Assembly: GCA_903918375.1 (NCBI GenBank)
Contig: CAIXED010000080.1
Span: forward strand, 1-49,377
From: an uncultured Pseudomonadota bacterium
GTDB lineage: Bacteria > Pseudomonadota > Gammaproteobacteria > Methylococcales > Methylomonadaceae
Length of the DNA: 49,377 nucleotides
Direction of reading: 5' to 3'
Part shown: one piece after another, positions 8,860-15,281 of the stretch
Numbering within the stretch: the first letter of the stretch is position 1
How the letters are laid out: each line of letters opens with the position of its first letter
Notes under the pieces: generated by a model
What the model was told of the DNA's origin: nothing
The model's input: the letters and a program-made list of their open reading frames with translations, nothing else
Database searches by the model: none
Position numbers and translations under genes: made by a program

Positions 8860-8994
8860 ATGGACAGTCTATATCGCAATGTCATCACCATGATTATTTT
8901 CACCGCTGGCGCAGTGGGATTCGTGTCGGGCGAATTCGTTTTAGCCACTTTTCTATTCAGCACCGCCTCGTTATATGGCTATATTGGTCGATAA
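8860..8994 (+). CDS. Small membrane protein of 44 residues, function unknown
   Basis: Encodes MDSLYRNVITMIIFTAG followed by a second hydrophobic stretch ending SLYGYIGR. Nearly the whole length is hydrophobic, compatible with one or two short membrane helices. Support for a real gene: an AAGGGGGG ribosome-binding site about 6 nt before the ATG, a candidate promoter upstream, and a hairpin plus T-run shortly after the stop. No homologue or function is recognised. It is monocistronic between the toxin-antitoxin module and the flavoprotein gene. Confidence 0.6.
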   Translation: MDSLYRNVITMIIFTAGAVGFVSGEFVLATFLFSTASLYGYIGR

Positions 8995-9028
8995 CTGGTG
9001 TCTCGCTAATCACGATTTATTAGCAATC

Positions 9029-9057
9029 AGCCAATGCGATTTGCTTTTGGCTTTTTT
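9029..9057 (+). terminator. Probable Rho-independent terminator after the small membrane protein gene
   Basis: AGCCAA (9029-9034) pairs with TTGGCT (9047-9052), followed by TTTTT. The stem is short (6 bp) and the loop 12 nt, so strength is moderate. Confidence 0.5.
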
Positions 9058-9121
9058 GCTAAGCGCTTGCTTAATCGGCGCAATGAGGTAGCTGCGCTAT
9101 AAAGCCGTCGCTGGCTTAACG

Positions 9122-9127
9122 TATAAT
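9122..9127 (+). promoter_or_regulatory. Consensus -10 box upstream of the flavoprotein gene
   Basis: A perfect TATAAT lies 31 nt before the ATG at 9159. No good -35 hexamer is seen at 16-18 nt upstream, so an activator may be needed, or the match may be fortuitous. Confidence 0.35.
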
Positions 9128-9158
9128 GCGCGGCTTGTTTTTCTAATCGTGATTAATC

Positions 9159-9695
9159 ATGCAGACGCAGCGTCTTGCTTGGGCTATTTCCGGCTCTGGC
9201 CACTATATTGAAGAATGTGTCGAGTTTATGCTGACACTGGATAATGTCGATCTTTACCTAAGCCAAGCGGGCGAGGAAGTATTGAAGATGTACGGCATTT
9301 CGCTGGCCAGTCTGAAAGATAAAATGCCGGTTTACCGCGATAAAGCCGCTTCTGCGCCACCCGTCGGTCTATTTTACAAAGGCTATTACCATACCTTAGT
9401 AATGGCGCCGACTACCTCCAACACCATCGCCAAATGCAGTTTAGGTATCGCTGATTCACTGGTCACCAATCTCTATGCTCAAGCGGGCAAGTGCCGTGTC
9501 GAGAGCATTGTTTACCCTTGCGACACCGCGCCCGAGTTAGAAACCACGGCACCGGGTAATAAAAAATTCATGGTTTATCCAAGACCTATCGAATTAGAAG
9601 CCACCGATAAACTCCGCGAGTTTCCTTTCACGCAAGTGGTTGATGATGTCGAGCAATTAATCGTCAGCGTTCGCCAAAGGCTGGCTAATTTATGA
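9159..9695 (+). CDS. Archaeal-type flavoprotein (AfpA/DmrB-like, HFCD fold)
   Basis: A 178-residue flavoprotein of the HFCD family. It opens with the FMN-binding-type start LAWAISGSGHYIEE; the APTTSNTIAKCSLGIADSL segment is the typical conserved substrate/flavin region. Close relatives are the archaeal AfpA and DmrB proteins, DmrB being a dihydromethanopterin reductase; homologues occur in methylotrophs that use tetrahydromethanopterin for formaldehyde oxidation. Its stop overlaps the next gene as ATGA, and that gene encodes a dihydropteroate-synthase-like protein. A joint role in making or reducing the methanopterin cofactor is therefore the best inference. Exact enzymatic activity is not proven by sequence. 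Confidence 0.85.
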   Translation: MQTQRLAWAISGSGHYIEECVEFMLTLDNVDLYLSQAGEEVLKMYGISLASLKDKMPVYRDKAASAPPVGLFYKGYYHTLVMAPTTSNTIAKCSLGIADSLVTNLYAQAGKCRVESIVYPCDTAPELETTAPGNKKFMVYPRPIELEATDKLREFPFTQVVDDVEQLIVSVRQRLANL

Positions 9696-11089
9696 GCGAA
9701 CGGATTTTATTTATCACTGGCCGTCTCGCCGAAAAACAAGTGCGGCAAGTGCTGGAAAAAATGCAGCCGGATTTTTTGTATCAAGTACATGTGATGGGCG
9801 TGACGGTAGCGGCTTTAATCACTGCCGATATGATTGCCCGACGTTTAACCGATACAGCCGGTGCCGATAGAATCATCGTGCCGGGGCGCTGCCGTGGTGA
9901 TTTAGAGGCTTTATCACAGCATTTCGGGATTCCGGTCGAGCGCGGCCCAGAAGAAATTAAAGACTTACCACAATACTTCGGCCAAGCCGCTCATCATTAC
10001 GATTTAAGCCAATACCAAACCAAGATTTTTGCTGAAATTGTTGATGCGCCGAATATCAGCGTCGAAGCAATTGTTGAGCGGGCTTATTACTACAAGGCCA
10101 ACGGTGCCGATGTGATTGACATTGGCTGCTTGCCGGACACGCCATTTACCCATTTAGCGGAAACCATTCGCACTTTAAAACAGGAAGGTTTTCTGGTCAG
10201 TATCGATTCTTTGCAAGATGCTGATTTATTGGCGGGTGGCAAAGCCGGTGCTGATTACATGCTGAGTTTGACTAAATCCAGTCTGTGGATTGCTGATGAA
10301 GTGGCGACCACGCCAATTTTGATTCCCGAAACTCACGGTGATTTAGACTCGCTGGATGAGCCGATTCGGATTCTGCAAGCCAAAAACCGCGCTTTTATCG
10401 TCGATCCAATTTTGGACCCTATCCATTTTGGTTTTACCGATTCTATCGTTCGCAATCATCAATTCCGCCAACGCTATCCTGAGGTCGAAATGATGTTCGG
10501 GGTTGGCAATATCACCGAATTGACCCACGCCGATACCAGCGGCATGAATGCTTTATTGTTGGGGATTTGTTCGGAGCTGAATATTAATCATATTCTCGCC
10601 ACCCAAGTCAGCAAACACGCTTGCCGAGCGATTAAAGAAGCCGACCGCGCGCGGCGAATTATGTTTGCCGCCAAGCAAAACAACAGTTTGCCGAAACACA
10701 TTAACAGCGATTTGCTGACGGTTCACGACACCGCGCCCTTCCCTAATAGCTTGGAAGAAATCCAAAACCTCGCCAGCCAAATCAAAGACCCCAGCTACCG
10801 GATTCAAACCAGCAGCGAAGGTTTGCATGTGTTTAATCGTGATGGTTTACACAGCGCTCAAGACCCGTTTGAGCTGTATCCGAAATTAAAAGTCGAAACC
10901 GATGGCGGCCATGCCTTTTATCTGGGCGTTGAATTGGCAAGGGCGGAAATTGCTTGGCAATTGGGTAAACGCTTTACCCAAGATCAGGCGTTAAGCTGGG
11001 GTTGCGCCAGCCAAATTGAAGAATCGACGGTGGATTTACATACCTTTAAACCGGCGGGGAGTACCTTGAAAAAGCATGAGGAAGTTTGA
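9692..11089 (+). CDS. Dihydropteroate synthase-like protein of methylotrophs/archaea (pterin-binding domain)
   Basis: A 465-residue protein. Residues 1 to ~120 form an N-terminal domain with ILFITGRLAEK and VMGVTVAALITADMI (DUF6513-type). Then comes a pterin-binding TIM-barrel with DVIDIGCLPDTPF, SIDSLQDADLLAGGKAGAD and MMFGVGNITELTHADTSGMN, and a C-terminal extension of ~120 residues. This domain order fits the 'dihydropteroate synthase-related' proteins of methanogens and methylotrophs, about 150-180 residues longer than folate FolP. The ATGA overlap with the flavoprotein gene indicates coupling. The likely pathway is tetrahydromethanopterin biosynthesis, although the exact step is not settled by sequence. 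Confidence 0.87.
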   Translation: MSERILFITGRLAEKQVRQVLEKMQPDFLYQVHVMGVTVAALITADMIARRLTDTAGADRIIVPGRCRGDLEALSQHFGIPVERGPEEIKDLPQYFGQAAHHYDLSQYQTKIFAEIVDAPNISVEAIVERAYYYKANGADVIDIGCLPDTPFTHLAETIRTLKQEGFLVSIDSLQDADLLAGGKAGADYMLSLTKSSLWIADEVATTPILIPETHGDLDSLDEPIRILQAKNRAFIVDPILDPIHFGFTDSIVRNHQFRQRYPEVEMMFGVGNITELTHADTSGMNALLLGICSELNINHILATQVSKHACRAIKEADRARRIMFAAKQNNSLPKHINSDLLTVHDTAPFPNSLEEIQNLASQIKDPSYRIQTSSEGLHVFNRDGLHSAQDPFELYPKLKVETDGGHAFYLGVELARAEIAWQLGKRFTQDQALSWGCASQIEESTVDLHTFKPAGSTLKKHEEV

Positions 11090-11093
11090 TTGA

Positions 11094-11130
11094 CTTGCTG
11101 GCCAGTTAAGGCTTTTCAATTCGCCCTATT
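11094..11130 (+). repeat. Fragment of the dispersed ~150-bp repeat
   Basis: The stretch contains CCAGTTAAGGCTTTTC and TTCGCCCT, closely matching the left end of the repeat at 23589-23730. Similarity fades to the right, so this is a decayed or recombined copy. It sits just after the methanopterin-type operon. Confidence 0.55.
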
Positions 11131-11173
11131 GCCATACGGGGTTTTATAAACCCCGACCTGCTGAAGATTGAAA

Positions 11174-11311
11174 CTAACCCAGTGCAATTCGGGTTAGTAA
11201 AGCCAAAATGCCAGTCGATAACACTAATGACAGTCCAATCATCCACTTTAATAAAGTTAATTCAGCACGAATAGGTACTAACTCAAGCTGTAAATCACTG
11301 CGACTAACCAT
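11174..11311 (-). CDS. Small membrane-anchored protein of 45 residues, function unknown
   Basis: Encodes MVSRSDLQLELVPIRAE, then LTLLKWMIGLSLVLSTGI and a short tail. The pattern, a short amphipathic helix followed by one membrane helix, resembles the C-terminal part of DUF1640/coiled-coil anchor proteins. ATG 11311 is preferred because GAGGGTG lies just upstream; an upstream start at 11380 would add 23 residues of unconvincing sequence. It lies 77 nt downstream of the GGDEF/EAL gene on the same strand, so co-transcription is possible. No function is assigned. Confidence 0.5.
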   Translation of the reverse strand: MVSRSDLQLELVPIRAELTLLKWMIGLSLVLSTGILALLTRIALG

Positions 11312-11388
11312 ATCACCCTCACAAAGTGTCAAAACGAAAACAAACCATCGCAATTTCACCCCCAAACAACTAGTCAACAACTAACGCT

Positions 11389-14220
11389 CTACCGATGCGG
11401 GGGGGGGGGGCTAGCAACCCAAGCCTGACAAGGCTTCCAAGAACTTCTCCATGCCTGTATTTCACTCGCCGCCATCGGCTTAGCAATCGCAAAACCCTGT
11501 CCTAATTCACAGCCCATTTTCAACAACATTTCCCCTTGCTGAACGGTTTCAACCCCCTCAGCAATCACCTGACGCCCCAAAGTTGAAACTAGACTAATTA
11601 CACTTTCAACAATCGCCAGGTCTTCGCTATTTTTATCCATATCATTAACAAAGCTGCGATCAATCTTAATCGTCTTAACCGATAACTGCCTCAGATAAGT
11701 CAGCGACGAATAGCCGGTACCAAAATCATCTAAAGCAAACTCAACACCAAGCTTTTCACAATCCGCAATAAGTTGATTCGCATATTGTCTATCGTAAATC
11801 ACCGTGGTTTCTAAAATTTCCAGCTCTAAACTACCGGCTTGAAAATTAGGATATTCAGCCAATATCGTTTTTAGGTTGTCTAAAAAGTTATGCTGATTTA
11901 ACTGCCGCGCATCGACATTAATACTAACCGGAATATTGGCACCCAAGTTTTGCCACTGATTCAATTGCGCTAATGCCGAACTCAATACCCACTGACCTAT
12001 CTCTACCCGAATCGGGTGATTTTCGATAATCGGCAGAAACTCATCCGGTGTTAGCAAGCCACGCTCTGGATGCTGCCAGCGCAACAAGGCTTCCACTCCG
12101 ACTAATTCGCCGGTCCGCATATTCACCTTAGGCTGGTAATACAAGACAAACTCACCATTGCCAAGCCCATTATGTATCCGTTCCATGGTTTCATAGCGGG
12201 TACTAATCAAGGCATCGCTCAGATTGTCAAAACAATGAAAACGGTTTTTACCCGCGCGTTTTGCTACATACATCGCTTGGTCGGCTTGGCGAATTAAAGC
12301 ATCGCTAGTCAATTTCTGAGCCTGTCCATCATTGCTATAAAAACTAATCCCGATACTAGCCGATACTTTTAGCACCAAGCCCTTGAGGTTAATCGGCGTT
12401 TCACAGGCTTTTAATAGACTGACGATAGGAATTTCGACAAACTCTTCGTTATGATTTTCAGGCAACAGCACAATAAACTCATCACCACCTAAGCGCACCA
12501 AGGTATCGGTTTCACGCAACTGCCGCTTCATTTCTAGACTAATCTCTACCAAAAATTCATCACCAACTTCATGACCATAACTGTCATTAATATCTTTAAA
12601 GCCATCCAAGTCGATAAACACTACCGAGACATGACCACCATGCCGATTAACCCGTGACATCGCTTGTTCTAACCTATCTATCAACAATAATCGATTCGGC
12701 AAGCCAGTCAAACTATCGTAATAGACCAGATGTTCAAGTTGTTGACGTCTTTCCACCGAATCGCTAATGTCGCTAGCCACTATCAGGTAACGAACCGGCA
12801 AGCCGTTATCATCCATAATAGTCATAAAAGTTGATAGCGTGGAATACAGTTCGCCCGACTTTTTGCGATTAGTAATTTCGCCAGTCCAATAATCTTTGTC
12901 CTCTAAAGCTTGCCAAATATTGTCGTAATACTCTTGGCTATGCAGGCCAGATTTCAGTATCCGTGAATGCTGACCTATTAATTCTTTACGTGAATAACCG
13001 CTAATATCGATCAAACGCTGGTTTACGTCGAGAATAAAACCCTCTAAGTTGGCGGTATAAATAATTTCGTGCGAGACATTGAAAAAGTCATTGGCAGCTT
13101 TGGAGTTTCTAACCTCAGTAATATCCATGCAACAACCGATATAACCTTCAAATTCGCCATTCCCACTAAATCTAGGGCTTCCCATATCGTCCAGCCAACG
13201 GTATTCACCATCTAAATGACGCAAACGATATTCCATCCGAAAAGGTAATCGCTGATCAAAGTGGCTAATGTAGGTGGCCAAGCAATAATCTAAATCATCC
13301 GGATGGACGTTATCAGCCCAACCATAGCCGATTTCTTGTTCCATCGTGCGGCCAGTAAAATCTAGCCAAGTTCGGTTAAACCAAAAACACCGCTTGTCTA
13401 ATCCAGCCATCCAAATCAAAGCCGGTGCAACATCAGCTAAATCACGAAAACGTCGCTCTGAATTAATCAACTCGGCTTCTAAATTTTTATGCTCGGTAAT
13501 GTCTTTTAAAACACCGACGAATTGAATTAATTGACCTTGGGTGTCGAATATTGGGCTAATGGTTAATTGATTCCAAAACAAACTGCCGTCTTTACGGTAA
13601 TTGATCAATTCCCCTTGAAAAACTTGTTGGCTTGCCAAGGCATCACGGATACGTTGAATTTGCAGCGGATCGGTTTTCTCACCCTGTAAAAGATTACAAA
13701 ACTCGCCCAACATTTCTTGACTGCTATAACCGGTAATCTGCTCAAAAGCCTTATTGACAAAGGTCAAGCGACGGTTTTTATCGGCTAATACGACACCATT
13801 AGCCATAGATTCAAGGATTCGGGTATTTTGATGCTGAGCAGTTTTTAAGCGACTGGTATAAGACAGAACATCTGGAACAACCTTCCACATCATCACAGCT
13901 GTAAACACCGAAAGCATTGCAGTAATCGCCTTAAACAAGCCTTCTAACCAATACGCCGGCCACCAAATCATCAGTAGCGACATTAAATGGGTGATGCCAC
14001 AAGCAATAATAAAACCCGAAAATAGATGAACCAATCGACGAAAGGCAAAATTAGGTTGCTGCCGAACAAAATGAATCAGCATCAACGGAATTGAAAAATA
14101 CGCCAACGTAATCAACAAATCAGAAAAGACATGCAACCGTAGTAAAAATGGACTCCAAGATAGGCAATAACCATGGGGTATAAAGCCTTGAAAAGCTAAG
14201 AGATTATTTAGTAATTCCAT
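11389..14220 (-). CDS. Ethylene-receptor-like membrane sensor with PAS(LOV-like)-PAS-PAS-GGDEF-EAL
   Basis: A 943-residue c-di-GMP enzyme. Residues ~30-115 form three membrane helices matching plant ETR1: SDLLITLAYFSIPL and ACGITHL align ungapped with ETR1 SDFFIALAYFSIPL and LCGATHL. The equivalents of Asp25, Tyr32, Pro36, Cys65 and His69 fall at D34, Y41, P45, C74 and H78. PAS1 (~130-245) is LOV-like (FCNLLQGEKTDP with C175; NYRKDGSLFWN). PAS2 spans ~250-368 and PAS3 ~375-488. GGDEF (~495-660) has intact GGDEF at 578-582 with inhibitory RETD just before. EAL (~675-930) has intact EAL at 710-712 and DFGTGYSSL. Both synthase and phosphodiesterase activity look possible. The gene diverges from a PhnD-like/GGDEF pair. 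Gas or ethylene sensing is inference from conserved copper ligands. Confidence 0.9.
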   Translation of the reverse strand: MELLNNLLAFQGFIPHGYCLSWSPFLLRLHVFSDLLITLAYFSIPLMLIHFVRQQPNFAFRRLVHLFSGFIIACGITHLMSLLMIWWPAYWLEGLFKAITAMLSVFTAVMMWKVVPDVLSYTSRLKTAQHQNTRILESMANGVVLADKNRRLTFVNKAFEQITGYSSQEMLGEFCNLLQGEKTDPLQIQRIRDALASQQVFQGELINYRKDGSLFWNQLTISPIFDTQGQLIQFVGVLKDITEHKNLEAELINSERRFRDLADVAPALIWMAGLDKRCFWFNRTWLDFTGRTMEQEIGYGWADNVHPDDLDYCLATYISHFDQRLPFRMEYRLRHLDGEYRWLDDMGSPRFSGNGEFEGYIGCCMDITEVRNSKAANDFFNVSHEIIYTANLEGFILDVNQRLIDISGYSRKELIGQHSRILKSGLHSQEYYDNIWQALEDKDYWTGEITNRKKSGELYSTLSTFMTIMDDNGLPVRYLIVASDISDSVERRQQLEHLVYYDSLTGLPNRLLLIDRLEQAMSRVNRHGGHVSVVFIDLDGFKDINDSYGHEVGDEFLVEISLEMKRQLRETDTLVRLGGDEFIVLLPENHNEEFVEIPIVSLLKACETPINLKGLVLKVSASIGISFYSNDGQAQKLTSDALIRQADQAMYVAKRAGKNRFHCFDNLSDALISTRYETMERIHNGLGNGEFVLYYQPKVNMRTGELVGVEALLRWQHPERGLLTPDEFLPIIENHPIRVEIGQWVLSSALAQLNQWQNLGANIPVSINVDARQLNQHNFLDNLKTILAEYPNFQAGSLELEILETTVIYDRQYANQLIADCEKLGVEFALDDFGTGYSSLTYLRQLSVKTIKIDRSFVNDMDKNSEDLAIVESVISLVSTLGRQVIAEGVETVQQGEMLLKMGCELGQGFAIAKPMAASEIQAWRSSWKPCQAWVASPPPPHR
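11399..11410. repeat. Homopolymeric G12/C12 tract at the 3' end of the GGDEF/EAL gene
   Basis: Twelve consecutive G on the plus strand encode PPPP just before the final His-Arg of the protein. One extra or missing base would change only the last few residues and shift the stop codon slightly. Such tracts are prone to slippage in vivo and to sequencing error. Confidence 0.85.
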
Positions 14221-14339
14221 AAGTGTATTGGCAGAAAATTAGCAAACGAAAGCAATATACCTCTTTTCTTATCAAATATTTACAAAAAACAGTAAATAAA
14301 TTAATTAAATTTTACATGGCATTGTCATTGCTACTAATT

Positions 14340-14356
14340 TGCGTCAAAATGACGCA
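14340..14356. promoter_or_regulatory. Perfect palindrome between the divergent signalling genes, possible operator
   Basis: TGCGTCA-AAA-TGACGCA is a 7-bp perfect inverted repeat with a 3-nt spacer. It lies between the start of the GGDEF/EAL gene (14220) and the binding-protein gene (14448), where a shared regulator could act. No T-run follows, so a terminator is less likely. Confidence 0.45.
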
Positions 14357-14447
14357 GTAGAAAATTTTAAACGTCCCTCCTCCACATCCGGCAAGCGTTA
14401 ACTTATTAGCCTTAGCCAACCAAGACATCTAATATCGAAGGCCGTCT

Positions 14448-15278
14448 ATGTATCGTTTTTTAAGGTTTATCTTCTGCTTGTTGCTGATACAAGTGAATCC
14501 AGCTAAAGCCGAAAAAATTTACAGTTTTGCCGTTGTGCCACAACAATCAGCATCACAATTAGCCGAAACATGGTCACCGGTTTTGGCTTGGCTATCGCAA
14601 AAATCTGGTGTTCAACTGCGTTTTGTCACCACGCCCGACATTCCGAGTTTCGAAAAAGCATTATCGGCAGCAGAATACGATTTTGCTTACATGAACCCTT
14701 ATCACTTTACAGTGTTTAACGACAAACCCGGCTATCACGCCCTTGCTCGCGCCAAAGATCAACGTTTAAAAGGCATTGTCGTCGTCGCCAAAAACAGCGC
14801 TATCACCGATATTAATCAATTGTCAGGTAGCGCAATTAGCCTACCGGCGCCCGCTTCGTTCGCTGCTAGTCTTCTAGTTCAAGCCGAGCTAAAACGCCGT
14901 GGGGTAAGCGTTACACCCGAGTTTGTTAAATCGCATAACTCAGTCTATCGCAACGTTGCTCTTGGCTTATTCCCCGCTGGTGGAGGAGTACCGCGTACTT
15001 TGCTGATGATGGATGAGGCCGTACGTAACGAATTGCGGGTGTTATGGGAAACCCCTGATTTCACCAGCCACGCGATTGCCTACAACCCTAACACAGAAAC
15101 TGAGGCGCTAAAACAAATACATCAAGCAATGGAAGCTATGTCAAAAGACCCAATCGGGCTAGAACTACTCTCGAAAATTGGTTTTACAGGCTTTGAAGTA
15201 GCTCACGATAATGACTGGGATGACGTTAGACAGCTGCATATCAAACCAGAAGACACCCACATCATCGCAGAGCAATAA
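14448..15278 (+). CDS. PhnD-like periplasmic substrate-binding protein
   Basis: A 276-residue protein with a signal peptide (hydrophobic residues ~5-17, likely cleavage after AKA at ~21). It continues as a type II periplasmic binding protein of the phosphate/phosphite/phosphonate (PhnD/SsuA) superfamily. Typical elements are YSFAVVPQQSASQLAETW, the AEYDFAYMNPYHF segment and GGGVPRTLLMM. No ABC permease or ATPase follows; instead a membrane PAS-GGDEF gene starts 3 nt after its stop. This arrangement suggests the protein works as a ligand-sensing partner of the cyclase, not in transport. The ligand is unknown. Confidence 0.85.
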   Translation: MYRFLRFIFCLLLIQVNPAKAEKIYSFAVVPQQSASQLAETWSPVLAWLSQKSGVQLRFVTTPDIPSFEKALSAAEYDFAYMNPYHFTVFNDKPGYHALARAKDQRLKGIVVVAKNSAITDINQLSGSAISLPAPASFAASLLVQAELKRRGVSVTPEFVKSHNSVYRNVALGLFPAGGGVPRTLLMMDEAVRNELRVLWETPDFTSHAIAYNPNTETEALKQIHQAMEAMSKDPIGLELLSKIGFTGFEVAHDNDWDDVRQLHIKPEDTHIIAEQ

Positions 15279-15281
15279 GCT

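Noticed and set aside
9060..9076. TAAGCGCTTGCTTAATC shared with 28389-28405
   Set aside because: A 17-base match around a palindromic AAGCGCTT core is noticeable, but only two copies exist here and chance or a terminator-like origin cannot be excluded.
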